Positions 56,371 through 64,000 of a DNA stretch of 64,000 bases are shown here, one piece after another. Source of the DNA: an uncultured Gammaproteobacteria bacterium (GTDB taxonomy: Bacteria; Pseudomonadota; Gammaproteobacteria; HK1); contig OY282378.1 of NCBI GenBank assembly GCA_958295835.1, positions 3,001,694-3,065,693 on the forward strand. Direction: 5' to 3'. The notes under the pieces are model-generated. The model ran no database searches, had not been told where the DNA came from, and saw only the letters and a program-made list of their open reading frames with translations. The position numbers were made by a program, and so were the translations under genes. The first letter of the stretch is position 1. Each line of letters starts with the position of its first letter.

Positions 56371-57219
56371 TCAACGAAGGCGCAGGGTCGCAAGCGCCGC
56401 GCGCATCGCCGGCATGGTGCGCGATGCGAAGCGCTCCTGGTCCTGGAGCCTGATCAGCACGACGGAATCTCCGGATCCGCCGGCGTATACCTCACCGATG
56501 GTCGGATCGCCCGCCTCCGCCGCCCGCCAGCGCGCGCGTTTGAATCGGAGGTTTCCCGCCGCCGCCTCGCCGATCTCGACGATGCGGAAATTCGATCGGG
56601 AGCGGGCCAGCTCGTCGAGCAGGCCGCGGAGCCGGAACTCGTCCGCGTCGCCGCTTCCCGCTCGGCCCTCCTGCGAGGCGTGGCGGATCACCACCTGCAG
56701 GGTCGCGGCCGAGCGCAAGTCCTCGTGGAGCCGATGGAAGCCGTAGCTCGCTCCGGCCGGCGCCGTGCTGCGGTCGAGCAGCAGGAAACCCGGCGGGAGG
56801 GCGATGGTGAAGGGGCCGAAGCTCCTCGAACGTTCAAGCCGATCCGGGGGGCCGGCATCGTGGGTGCCGAGCGCGTCGCACTGTCCTCGACTGCGCGTCG
56901 CGCGCCTGAAGATCTCCAGGCGGTCGATGGGCTCGCCGCGCGCGACGCGCCGAGCGAGCTCTTCGAGGGCCGTCTCGCTGCCTTCCATCCTGAGCTGGGC
57001 GACGGCGCATACGCACCAGGCATGGCCCCGAAGGCGGTCCTGCCCGCGCGCGCCGCCGTGGCGTACGCAACCGTTCAGGTACCGGTCGAGGAACTGCTCC
57101 ACCGCCCGGCTGTCGGCATGGGCCGGGCCGGCGGCGGCGAGCGCCACCCACAGGAGGACGGCGGCAAGCGCGGCGCCGCCGATACGCCAAGTGGACCACG
57201 GAGCCCTCCGGACGTCCAT
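56371..57219 (-). CDS. Secreted protein of unknown function with a triplicated leader
   Basis: 282 residues from ATG 57219. Signal peptide WRIGGAALAAVLLWVALAAAG with cleavage after AHA (about residue 36). The mature protein has a small Cys-containing N-terminal region (GHAWCVCAVAQLRMEG) and a beta-rich C-terminal domain (FGPFTIALPPGFLLLDRS, SDSVVLIRLQDQERF). No family was recognised. The start region is present in three tandem copies; two upstream copies encode similar signal-peptide starts. It is last in line after lutABC on the same strand. Confidence 0.65.
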   Translation of the reverse strand: MDVRRAPWSTWRIGGAALAAVLLWVALAAAGPAHADSRAVEQFLDRYLNGCVRHGGARGQDRLRGHAWCVCAVAQLRMEGSETALEELARRVARGEPIDRLEIFRRATRSRGQCDALGTHDAGPPDRLERSRSFGPFTIALPPGFLLLDRSTAPAGASYGFHRLHEDLRSAATLQVVIRHASQEGRAGSGDADEFRLRGLLDELARSRSNFRIVEIGEAAAGNLRFKRARWRAAEAGDPTIGEVYAGGSGDSVVLIRLQDQERFASRTMPAMRAALATLRLR

Positions 57220-57445
57220 GTCTCTCGACCGCCGGGAGGTATCACCGGGCGGAGAAGGACGGCGACAAGCGCGGCGACGCCCACACACCAGGCGGACCAC
57301 CGAGTTCCCGGACGTCCACGTCTCTGAATCACCGGGCGCTATCACCGGGCGGAGAAGGACGGCGGCAAGCGCAGCGCCGCCGACATGTCGGGTGGACCAC
57401 GGAGCCTCCCGGACATCCATGTCTCTCGACCGCCGGGCGGCGCGT
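57160..57445. repeat. Tandem triplication (~100 bp) of the leader and start of the 56.4-kb gene
   Basis: Three copies of a segment containing the start codon, upstream leader and first ~20 codons. The start positions on the minus strand are ATG 57219, GTG 57319 and ATG 57420, 100 and 101 bases apart. Shared landmarks: GACGTCCAYGTCTCT and CACCGGGCGGAGAAGGACGG. Copies 1 and 3 are the most similar. Two spare signal-peptide-like starts result. Confidence 0.85.
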
Positions 57446-57448
57446 CGG

Positions 57449-58099
57449 TCATTCCCGCACGACGATGACATGGAGCCGCCGCGGGCCGTGCGCGCCTTCG
57501 AGGATCACGAGCTCGACGTCACCGGTCTTCGAAGGGCCGCAGATGAGGTTGACGGTGCGCGGCATCGAGCCGCGCTCTTCGCGGAGCATGGTCCAGGCGT
57601 CTTCGAGATGGGCGACGATCCGCGACTCGCGCAGCACCACGACGTGGTCTTCGGGCAGGAAGTTCAGCGTCGTCGGGCTCTCCGGCCCCGAGAGCAGCAT
57701 CACGCTCCCGGTCTCCGCGATGCCCGCGAACGCACCGGTCACGCTGAGCTGGTCCGACCCGCGCGCCGCGCGCCGCTCGACGGCGAGGCGGTTCGACCAC
57801 TGCACGTCTTCGAGCCCCGGGGCCGCCACGATCGATTCACCGAGGCCGTGCTCCTCGATGTGGCGCAGCACGACCCCCGAGACTTCCGCGAGGGTGGACA
57901 CCCTGGAGATCCGGGCATGGACCGCGTCCGCCTTGCGCACGAAGAGGCTGACCGGATCGCCGTCGAGCGCCGGCTTGAGATTCGGCGCCGGGGCGTCGAG
58001 GCGGCGGTCGAGCACCTCGCGCACGCTCTCGGGCAACGGCCCGGCCCGGCGCAGCGAGCGCCGCACCGACGCCAGGATGCGCTCCCTCGCGATGCTCAT
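57449..58099 (-). CDS. lutC: LUD-domain protein, L-lactate oxidation (LutC)
   Basis: 216 residues from ATG 58099. The LUD (DUF162) core is visible (GSDQLSVTGAFAGIAETG, ICGPSKTGDVELVILEGAHG near the end). LutC works with LutA and LutB in an Fe-S flavin-independent L-lactate dehydrogenase. Last in the lutABC run, 206 bases after lutB, a gap filled by a duplicated lutB end. Confidence 0.94.
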   Translation of the reverse strand: MSIARERILASVRRSLRRAGPLPESVREVLDRRLDAPAPNLKPALDGDPVSLFVRKADAVHARISRVSTLAEVSGVVLRHIEEHGLGESIVAAPGLEDVQWSNRLAVERRAARGSDQLSVTGAFAGIAETGSVMLLSGPESPTTLNFLPEDHVVVLRESRIVAHLEDAWTMLREERGSMPRTVNLICGPSKTGDVELVILEGAHGPRRLHVIVVRE

Positions 58100-58139
58100 C
58101 CCGATCCTCCCGCGCGTTCCGCCCACCGTTTCGGCCAAT

Positions 58140-58420
58140 CCCGCATGAACGTCTCGCCCGCCGGGGCCGGCAGGTCGCGGATTCCGGTCCGGCTCCCGGT
58201 CCGGCTCCCGGCGAACCGCGGCCGACGCATGTGCCGTGAGCGGTGCAGGCGACCCTGGCGGCGGCGTCCGAACAGGCCGGGAACGCGGGCCTTCGCGGCG
58301 TCCATCACCGCTTTTCCACCCGCCGCTTCGCCCAGGCCGCCATGAACGTCTCGCCTGCCGGGGCCGGCAGGTCGCGGGTGCCGGTCCAGCCCCCGGCCAG
58401 CGGCAGCCGGCGCAGGCGCC
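58140..58420. repeat. 197-bp tandem duplication of the lutB 3' end
   Basis: CATGAACGTCTCGCC with its following GCCGGGGCCGGCAGGTCGCG occurs at 58144 and again at 58341, 197 bases apart. The second copy (with the real lutB stop at 58305) is the gene end; the first lies between lutB and lutC as a degraded, non-coding copy. Translated in matching frame, both give RDLPAPAGETFM. Confidence 0.85.
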
Positions 58421-59729
58421 CGCGGCGGCGCCCGAGCAGGCCGAGGACGCGCATCGCGAGCGACGTCACGAAACGATAGAGCGCCGGGCGGCGGGCGGCG
58501 AACGCCCAGGCGCGCAGGCCCAGGCGGGTGCGCGGCGGCGTGAGGCGTTCGTCGAACTCGCGCTCGCGGAGCTTGCGGATCATGTCCGAGAGCGGGATCT
58601 CCATCGGGCATACCTCCCGGCACCGCCCGTTGAGGGTGCAGGCGTTGGGGAGGTCCCGGGCCTCGTCGAGCCCGACCATCAGCGGGGTCAGGACCGAGCC
58701 CATCGGACCCACGTACACCCAGCCGTAGGCGTGCCCGCCCACCGCGTGATAGACGGGGCAGTGGTTCATGCACGCGCCGCAGCGGATGCACCGCAGCATC
58801 TCGTGGAACTCGTTGCCCAGCATCTGCGAGCGGCCGTTGTCGAGCAGCACCACGTGGTACTCGCCGGGGCCGTCGAGGTCGCCCGCGCGGCGCGGGCCGC
58901 TCGACAGCGTCGTGTAGGCCGATGCCTCCTGGCCGGTGGCGTTTCTCGCCAGCACGCGCAGGATGGTGCTCATGTCCTCCAGGGTGGGCACCACCTTCTC
59001 GATCCCCGCGGTCACGACGTGCACGCGGGGCAGGGTGTTGGTCAGATCGCCGTTGCCCTCGTTGGTGACGATGACGCTCGATCCGGTCTCCGCGACGAGG
59101 AAGTTCGCGCCGGTGATCCCGACGTCCGCGGTCTGGAACTTCTCGCGCAGGACGGTGCGCGCCTCGCCGACCAGCGCGGTCGGTTCGGTCCGGCGCTCGT
59201 GGAGCCCGTACTGCGCGTGGCGGGCGTGGAAGAGGTCGGCGATCTGGTCCCTGGTCTTGTGGATGGCCGGGGCGATGATGTGGCTGGGCGGCTCGTTCGC
59301 GAGCTGGATGATGTACTCGCCGAGGTCGGTCTCGATCGGCTCGAAGCCCGCGGCTTCGAGGGCCTCGTTGAGCGCGATCTCCTCGCCCACCATGGATTTC
59401 CCCTTGGTGATCCGCTTCGCGCCCGCCGCGCGGCAGACGTCGAGGACGATCGCCCGCGCCTCGGCCGGCGTGCTCGCCCAGTGCACGTGCCCGCCGTGCT
59501 TGCGCACCCGCGCCTCGAAGCGTTCGAGGTAGTAGTCGAGGTGCTGGAGAGTGTGCTCCTTGATCTCGCGCGCGATGCGGCGCAGTTGCGGGTACTCGGG
59601 GAGCGCATCGACGGCGGCGCGGCGCTTGTCGATGAACCCCGTCCGGGCCCGCGCCATCGCCCGCGCGAGGTCGGGGTTTTGCAGCCCGGCCCGGGCCCGG
59701 CTCGGGAAATCGTGCGCGGCGGACTTCAT
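58305..59729 (-). CDS. lutB: LutB-like iron-sulfur protein, L-lactate oxidation
   Basis: 474 residues from ATG 59729. LUD-domain N-terminal half with SSVIVTNEGNGDLTNTLP, followed by two 4Fe-4S ferredoxin motifs: CIRCGACMNHCPVY and CTLNGRCREVCPMEIPL. Central subunit of the LutABC lactate dehydrogenase complex. Its start region exists in a second copy upstream and its end in a second copy downstream. ATG 59729 overlaps the stop of a 56-codon mini-frame (ATGA). Confidence 0.94.
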   Translation of the reverse strand: MKSAAHDFPSRARAGLQNPDLARAMARARTGFIDKRRAAVDALPEYPQLRRIAREIKEHTLQHLDYYLERFEARVRKHGGHVHWASTPAEARAIVLDVCRAAGAKRITKGKSMVGEEIALNEALEAAGFEPIETDLGEYIIQLANEPPSHIIAPAIHKTRDQIADLFHARHAQYGLHERRTEPTALVGEARTVLREKFQTADVGITGANFLVAETGSSVIVTNEGNGDLTNTLPRVHVVTAGIEKVVPTLEDMSTILRVLARNATGQEASAYTTLSSGPRRAGDLDGPGEYHVVLLDNGRSQMLGNEFHEMLRCIRCGACMNHCPVYHAVGGHAYGWVYVGPMGSVLTPLMVGLDEARDLPNACTLNGRCREVCPMEIPLSDMIRKLREREFDERLTPPRTRLGLRAWAFAARRPALYRFVTSLAMRVLGLLGRRRGRLRRLPLAGGWTGTRDLPAPAGETFMAAWAKRRVEKR

Positions 59730-59935
59730 CGTCCGGGCTCCCCGAGCCCGCACTCACCGGTCCTGCGCCCGGCGCCCATGCAGTTGGGCGCCTTCGCCGC
59801 GGGGAGCGTACTCGCCGGGTACGCTGTCGTCGCGAGTTCTCGATTTCGCGACGCGCTCCCGACACGGCCTGGAAAGTCGTGTGCGGCCGTTTTCATCGCC
59901 CGCGTTCCCCGATCCCGCGCCCGGCCGTGCCGGCG
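59690..59935. repeat. 167-bp tandem duplication spanning the lutA stop and lutB start
   Basis: The ATGA junction with flanking codons is present twice, 167 bases apart: upstream ATG 59896 (reading MKTAAHDFPGRVGS) and functional ATG 59729 (MKSAAHDFPSRARA). The preceding lutA ending (GIGERGR then stop) is mirrored by GLGEPGR then stop. So a block containing the end of lutA and the start of lutB was copied in tandem. Confidence 0.92.
59726..59896 (-). CDS. Mini-ORF made by the lutA/lutB junction duplication
   Basis: 56 codons from ATG 59896 (overlapping the lutA stop as ATGA) to a stop overlapping the lutB start as ATGA. It begins like lutB (MKTAAHDFPGRV) and ends like lutA (CGLGEPGR), the result of the tandem copy. 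The ATGA chain lets ribosomes pass from lutA through the mini-ORF into lutB, so it may be translated only to keep coupling. No function is inferred for the peptide. Confidence 0.6.
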   Translation of the reverse strand: MKTAAHDFPGRVGSASRNRELATTAYPASTLPAAKAPNCMGAGRRTGECGLGEPGR

Positions 59936-60687
59936 AGCACCTCCGCCACGTGGAACACCCGCACCGGATGCGATTCGCGCGCGAGCCTTCCCGCGATGTT
60001 CATCAGGCAGCCCAGATCGCCGCCGAGCAGCACTCCCGCGCCGGTGGCGAGGACGTTGGCGCATTTCTCGTCGACGAGGCGGGTGGAGATCTCCGGATAC
60101 TTCACGCAGAACGTCCCCCCGAAGCCGCAGCAGGCGTCCGAATCGCGTATCTCCGCCATCGTCAGCCCGTCCACCGATGCGAGCAGGCGGCGCGGCTGGC
60201 CGCGGACCCCCATCTCGCGCAGCCCCGAGCAGGAGTCGTGGTAGGTCGCGTCCGCCTCGAAGCGCGCGGCGACCTCGCGCACGCCGAGGACGTCGGCGAG
60301 GAAGCTCACGAGCTCGTGGGTGCGCTCGGCGAGCGCCTGCGCCCGCCCGTGCCAGCCGGCGCCGGTGGGGAAGAGCCGGGGATAGTGCTCGCGCAGCATC
60401 CCGGCGCAGGACCCGGACGGCGCGACGACGTAGTCGAAAGGCTCGAACGCCTCGATGGTGCGCTTCGCGATCGCCCGTGCGTTGCCGGAATCGCCGCCGT
60501 TGTACGCCGGCTGGCCGCAGCACGTCTGGACGGCGGGCACGTCCACGACGCATCCCGCATCCTCCAGCAGCCTGACCGCCGCGAACCCGACCGCGGGACG
60601 GAAGAGATCGACGAGGCAGGTGACGAGCAGCCCGACCCGGGGGCGGGCGGGTGCGTCGTCGGGAGACTGCCGGGCTCTGTCGGGCAC
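59893..60687 (-). CDS. lutA: LutA-like CCG-domain protein, L-lactate oxidation
   Basis: 264 residues from GTG 60687, chosen because GGAG lies nine bases upstream and family homology begins soon after. Two CCG (cysteine-rich) domains are visible: CCGQPAYNGG and CCGFGGTFC, which ligate the non-cubane Fe-S cluster of this family. First gene of lutABC. The upstream 245 bases have no gene and should hold the promoter; no regulator gene is present. Confidence 0.94.
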   Translation of the reverse strand: MPDRARQSPDDAPARPRVGLLVTCLVDLFRPAVGFAAVRLLEDAGCVVDVPAVQTCCGQPAYNGGDSGNARAIAKRTIEAFEPFDYVVAPSGSCAGMLREHYPRLFPTGAGWHGRAQALAERTHELVSFLADVLGVREVAARFEADATYHDSCSGLREMGVRGQPRRLLASVDGLTMAEIRDSDACCGFGGTFCVKYPEISTRLVDEKCANVLATGAGVLLGGDLGCLMNIAGRLARESHPVRVFHVAEVLAGTAGRGIGERGR

Positions 60688-60932
60688 GATGAAGGCTCCG
60701 CCGCATGGTTGCCGCCCGATTCTATCCGACAGGGTGAAAGGCACCGCCCGAAAGTAGCCCACCGGGAAACGCGCCGGAGGCGCATCGCGATACAGACAAT
60801 GCGCCCTGGAAACCTGACAGGTACTCGTCGGCGCCGGGAACCGGATCGGGCTGGCGCAGGCTGGCACTCTGAGCAGGCGTTCGGGTCGGCGCCCGATTGC
60901 AACAGGATGTGTATCACACGACAATGCTCGTA
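60688..60932. other. Divergent promoter region between lutA and higB
   Basis: No gene. GTGT-ATC-ACAC lies at 60909-60919, close to the higB start, and is a candidate antitoxin operator. A lutA promoter is expected on the other strand; no consensus or GntR/FadR-type site was recognised. Confidence 0.45.
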
Positions 60933-61214
60933 ATGAGGATCAAACACGCGGGATTGCGGAGGCTCCATGAGCGAGGCGACGCCCGACGGCTGAATCCTGG
61001 CCACGTCCGGCGCATCCGTCGCATCCTGGCTGATCTCGACGTGGCGCGCGATCCGCGTGACCTGGATCAGCCCGGCTACCGGCTGCATCCGCTGGCAGGC
61101 AATCGACAAGGGCAATGGAGCGTGCGCGTATCGGGCAACTGGCGAATCGTCTTCCGCTTTGCCGATGGTGAGGCGCTGGACGTGGATCTGATCGATTACC
61201 ATCAGGGAGGTTGA
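60933..61214 (+). CDS. higB: HigB/RelE-family mRNA interferase toxin
   Basis: 93 residues from ATG 60933; ATG 60924 is also in frame. HigB features: LNPGHVRRIRRILADL, LHPLAGNRQGQWSVRVSGNW and RIVFRFADGEALDVDLIDYH, the terminal His/Asp segment of RelE-type ribosome-dependent nucleases. Neither start has a good ribosome site. It precedes its antitoxin by four bases, the usual toxin-first order of higBA. Confidence 0.94.
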   Translation: MRIKHAGLRRLHERGDARRLNPGHVRRIRRILADLDVARDPRDLDQPGYRLHPLAGNRQGQWSVRVSGNWRIVFRFADGEALDVDLIDYHQGG

Positions 61215-61218
61215 ATCA

Positions 61219-61485
61219 ATGCCCATGTACGACCCGCCGCATCCCGGCGAAATGATCCGCGATATCCTGGAAGACGAGGAAGTCGGCTGGACGGTGACGG
61301 AATGTGCCCACCGCCTGGGCGTGGCGCGCAATACGCTGTCGCGGCTGCTGCATGGCCGCATCGGCATTTCGCCAAGAATGGCCTTGGCCCTGGAGCGCGC
61401 CGGTTGGAGCAGCGCCGATCACTGGATGCGAATTCAGGCGGCCTATGATCTGGCGCGTGCACGGCGCGAACTGGATGCGGCATAG
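61219..61485 (+). CDS. higA: HigA-family antitoxin
   Basis: 88 residues. It begins MPMYDPPHPGEMIRDILED, the HigA opening, and has an XRE HTH (TVTECAHRLGVARNTLSRLL then SPRMALALERAG). It neutralises HigB and represses the operon. Start at 61219 is four bases after higB's stop. The next 180 bases are non-coding until the AbiE operator. Confidence 0.95.
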   Translation: MPMYDPPHPGEMIRDILEDEEVGWTVTECAHRLGVARNTLSRLLHGRIGISPRMALALERAGWSSADHWMRIQAAYDLARARRELDAA

Positions 61486-61620
61486 GACGCGCGGCCGTCT
61501 GTGACCGTATCGCCCAGAGACTTGGTTGACCCGCATTTCTCACCAGCTCCCTCAATGACTCAACACTTTGAAACGGCGCAATCCAGCCGCGCTCGTTTTG
61601 CTGTTCAAGCGCGCGATGAC

Positions 61621-61667
61621 GTGACATAATGTCGGAAGATACAACCTATAGACCGACGTTTTGTCAC
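61621..61667. promoter_or_regulatory. Inverted-repeat operator upstream of abiEi
   Basis: GTGACATAATGTCGG (61621-61635) and CCGACGTTTTGTCAC (61653-61667) are inverted repeats with about 11 of 15 positions matching; the 17-base centre contains an AT-rich TATAGA-like stretch. The right arm ends directly before ATG 61668. AbiEi antitoxins are known to bind inverted repeats in their own promoter. Confidence 0.72.
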
Positions 61668-62294
61668 ATGACACCCACACCCGCGACATCGCAGAAGGAT
61701 CGAGCTGTCGCCCTTCTCAAGGCCTGCGGCCCCATGCGTCGCATCGAGTTCAGCGACGCCGGGATTCATCCGGAAACGCTCGCGCGTATGCTCCGGGATC
61801 GGACCCTCACCCGCGTCACCCGCGGGCTCTACCAGCTCGCCGACGCCGAAGTCACGGCACCGCATGATCTCGTCGAGGTTGCGAAGCTTGTACCTAAAGG
61901 AGTCATCTGCCTCGTCTCCGCCCTTCAGTTCCACGACCTCACGCTCCAGACACCGGGCCGCGTCTGGCTCGCCATAGGTCCCAAAGCACGAAAGCCCAAG
62001 ATCGACTATCCCCCGACCCGAATCGTGCGGTTCGGACCGCAATCGCTTTGCCTCGGCGTTCAAACCCACACCGTCGACGGCGTGTCGGTGCCTATCTTCG
62101 ATCCAGCCAAGACAGTCGTCGACTGCTTTCGATTCAGACGGCACGTCGGTCTTGATGTCGCGCTCGAAGGTCTCCACAACGTCATGAGGTCCGGCAAGGT
62201 CAAACCGGCGCAAATCGTTCGATACGCCCGAGATACCCGCATCTGGTCCGTTCTGCGGCCTTATCTGGAAACGGTGGTCGCCGATGGCGCGTGA
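61668..62294 (+). CDS. AbiEi-type antitoxin (type IV toxin-antitoxin)
   Basis: 208 residues from ATG 61668; an ATG at 61629 would put the operator inside the gene and is less likely. An N-terminal winged-helix (KDRAVALLKACGPMRRIEF, TRVTRGLYQL) precedes the AbiEi C-terminal domain (VPKGVICLVSALQFHDLT, IFDPAKTVVDCFRFRRHVG). It represses its own promoter and antagonises AbiEii. The coding regions overlap by 11 bases. No ribosome site precedes 61668, so leaderless translation is possible. Confidence 0.92.
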   Translation: MTPTPATSQKDRAVALLKACGPMRRIEFSDAGIHPETLARMLRDRTLTRVTRGLYQLADAEVTAPHDLVEVAKLVPKGVICLVSALQFHDLTLQTPGRVWLAIGPKARKPKIDYPPTRIVRFGPQSLCLGVQTHTVDGVSVPIFDPAKTVVDCFRFRRHVGLDVALEGLHNVMRSGKVKPAQIVRYARDTRIWSVLRPYLETVVADGA

Positions 62295-63207
62295 ACCGAG
62301 GAATGTCGCCGCTTCGATACGTGTACGGCTGCAAGACCTCGCCAGGGAGCAACAGGCCGATTTCCAGCGCGTGCTTACCCGATACGCCCTTGAACGGCTT
62401 CTCTTCCGACTGAGCGTCTCGCCTCACAAGGACCTCTTCGTTCTCAAGGGTGCCATGCTCTATGCCGCATGGCTCGCAGATCCGTTCCGAACGACGCGCG
62501 ACCTCGACCTCCTTGCCTTCGCCGACCGCGAGATCGCCCCTCTCCTCGAGATCTTTCGCAACATCTGCGCCCAGCCGATCGCGGACGACGGATTGCGCTT
62601 CGATACCGAAAACATCCTTGTCGAGCCGAGCAGCGGCGGTCGGGCCCATGGATCTCTTCGGGTTCGCACCTCGGCCCAACTCGCCGCCGCCATCATCCCG
62701 GTGCAGATCGACGTCGGCTTTGGAGACGCGGTGACACCCGGTCCGCTGGAGCTTGAATATCCCGTTCTTCTCGACCACCCGGCGCCGACCCTCAATGCGT
62801 ATCCACGCGACACCGTGGCCGCCGAGAAGTTCGAAGCCATCGTGGCGCTCGACCTCGCGAACAGCCGCATGAAGGACTTCTACGACCTTCTCGCCATGTC
62901 CCGGCTCTCCGCGTTCGAAGGTGCAACCCTTGCCGCCGCCATCAGGGCCACCTTCGAGCGGCGTGCGACGGCCATTCCACGCGAACGTCCGCCGGCCCTG
63001 ACGCACGCATTTTCGGAGGATCCCCGGAAGGTTGGCCAGTGGCGATCGTTTCTCGCCCGAGACCCGCTACTCATCAACGAGCCCGACTTGCGCACCGTCA
63101 TTCGCGAAGTCGGAGACTTCATCATGCCTGCCGCCGGTGCAGCCATCGATGGCCGTCGCACACCGGGCCGTTGGACGTCCGACTGCGGCTGGAGGCCGGC
63201 CACATGA
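62284..63207 (+). CDS. AbiEii/AbiGii nucleotidyltransferase toxin
   Basis: 307 residues from ATG 62284. The nucleotidyltransferase core is FVLKGAMLYAAWL (about 52-64) and TTRDLDLLAF (about 70-79), with the conserved K-G and D-x-D elements, and a later RMKDFYDLLAMS. AbiEii transfers nucleotides to stall growth during phage infection. The last ~40 residues (AAGAAIDGRRTPGRW and on) do not look conserved and may be an altered end. The stop overlaps the TIR remnant's start by four bases. Confidence 0.92.
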   Translation: MAREPRNVAASIRVRLQDLAREQQADFQRVLTRYALERLLFRLSVSPHKDLFVLKGAMLYAAWLADPFRTTRDLDLLAFADREIAPLLEIFRNICAQPIADDGLRFDTENILVEPSSGGRAHGSLRVRTSAQLAAAIIPVQIDVGFGDAVTPGPLELEYPVLLDHPAPTLNAYPRDTVAAEKFEAIVALDLANSRMKDFYDLLAMSRLSAFEGATLAAAIRATFERRATAIPRERPPALTHAFSEDPRKVGQWRSFLARDPLLINEPDLRTVIREVGDFIMPAAGAAIDGRRTPGRWTSDCGWRPAT

Positions 63208-63347
63208 CCACGCTCACCCGGGACGCCATCTTCATCAGCTACGCCAATCCCGAGGACAACGAATTTACCGTCTGGCTCGGGGCACGACTGACCGCGGCCC
63301 GGGTACGAAGTCTGGGCTGGACTTGCCCCGATCTCGTAGACGGTTGA
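63204..63347 (+). pseudogene. TIR-domain gene, frameshifted 5' fragment
   Basis: ATG 63204 overlaps the AbiEii stop. It encodes TRDAIFISYANPEDNEFTVW then LGARLTAA, the start of a TIR domain (the box 1 region FISYA). At about 63300 the frame changes: the other frame would continue with GYEVWAGL, the conserved TIR strand. The remaining TIR domain and its effector part are gone. TIR proteins produce NAD-derived signals in defence, so this is a defence-island relic. Confidence 0.75.
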
Positions 63348-64000
63348 TGGCTTTCGCCTGGTGTGTGGCGATGGGCGAGAGCCGCCCGATCGAGCCGCGC
63401 CTTCGACGTCCCGCCCGCCTCCGCACTGATCGTTCCCGCCCGAGGTCGATCCGTGCGGCGGCTGCCAATAGATCCGGAAGTGGGTGAAGAGGTCCGCGGT
63501 AATCGGCGGTCTCTTCGCCGAGACGATCTCCGGCCATGCTGCATCGGCAAGCAAATCCAGGCCGGGGTAAACGCACCGTTGCTCGCGGCTTCCGCGCTTG
63601 CGGGGACGATCTCTTTCGGTGAGGAATCGAAGTCTCTCCGGAGATCGGGGCCCGGGATTCGAGCGGATTGAAGACTTCGGTGAGGGTGTTCGGTGTAACG
63701 GACAATCGAATCAGCGTCTCGATCACCTTCTACATGGGCTTGCGCACCCGGCCCGATTCAGCCGGACCAGGGCAGCGGACCTCCTGGGAGCGTGAGCGTC
63801 CCTCCCGCATCGAGCGGATGCGCCTTGCCGTGCACCGCAAGCGAGACGCCTGCATCCGCGGAACGCGCCGTTCCCATAACGACGCGCCGCCCTCTCGTAC
63901 CCGGCGGGTCCGCATCGACGGCCGCGAGTCGGTCAGGGTGAAATGGATCTCACGTTGCCGGACAGGACAACGGACCAAGTGCCGAACATCTACAGCCCCG
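63348..64000. other. Region without a recognised gene at the window end
   Basis: About 650 bases. Several short frames exist on both strands but their composition (long R/S/P runs) is that of shadows. A minus-strand frame near 63540 reads WPEIVSAKRPPITADLFTHF, which has a protein-like character, but no family could be named. It may be the end of a further decayed defence gene continuing past the window. Confidence 0.4.

Overview
This is a GC-rich bacterial chromosome segment, most likely from a proteobacterium with heterotrophic, methylated-amine-using metabolism and a heavy load of defence, toxin-antitoxin and mobile remnants. The case for a proteobacterium rests on an E. coli-type sigma-32 promoter in front of groESL, NuoG, LeuC/LeuD and LutABC layouts, and REP-like palindromes. 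The exact lineage cannot be read from the sequence. No rRNA, tRNA or CRISPR array was found.

Layout. 1-6.7 kb is a defence island: the end of a DUF1156 DNA methylase and a DUF499 ATPase, separated by an inserted ATPase-TOPRIM pair, two gene stumps and an orphan NadS/HigA-type antitoxin, closed by a 73-bp tandem array. 6.8-14.5 kb is metabolic: carbonic anhydrase, leuC and leuD (in the order leuD-leuC), an MttB-family methyltransferase with hydantoinase B, and a DUF3365 haem protein. 14.7-18.2 kb is decayed: an 8-bp minisatellite, helicase fragments, and an IS3-family element whose transposase gene carries REP-like hairpins. 18.1-23.7 kb is a rewired type I restriction-modification operon: an HsdR-like chimera with an S24 peptidase domain, HsdM, MNT, HEPN and HsdS. 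23.9-27.3 kb is the fused B12 mutase icmF. 27.7-34.1 kb holds a secreted protein and a complete peptide-type ABC transporter. 34.3-38.1 kb has a homocysteine S-methyltransferase relative and the URC4/URC1 uracil-catabolism pair. 38.3-41.6 kb is the chaperone block (DnaJ/CbpA, GroES, GroEL). 41.6-52.1 kb is metabolic genes (NMT1-like binding protein, alpha/beta hydrolase, tautomerase, TauD dioxygenase, dimethylglycine/sarcosine dehydrogenase-like protein, an orphan nuoG) separated by IS3, IS21 and nuclease remnants. 52.7-56.3 kb is a second candidate defence cluster (two DUF488 proteins, a dual-OB protein, an ATPase with a PD-(D/E)XK-like end). 56.4-60.7 kb is a secreted protein and the lutABC lactate-oxidation operon. 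60.9-63.3 kb is a toxin-antitoxin block (HigBA, AbiEi/AbiEii) with a broken TIR gene, and 63.35-64 kb shows no recognisable gene.

Two features stand out. First, the hsd operon: its HsdR-like product has lost the Walker A/DEAH motor half and carries an S24 (LexA-type) peptidase domain in an unbroken 620-residue frame, and an MNT-HEPN pair sits inside the operon with overlapping start/stop codons. Second, many gaps between genes appear to be built from tandem copies of the adjoining gene end: carbonic anhydrase (132 bp), leuC (99 bp), lutB start (167 bp) and end (197 bp), the 56.4-kb gene (three ~100-bp copies) and the DUF499 stop region (73 bp, about 4.5 copies). In addition, REP-like hairpins lie inside transposase genes, mostly without breaking the frame, which resembles the palindromic insertions known from Rickettsia.
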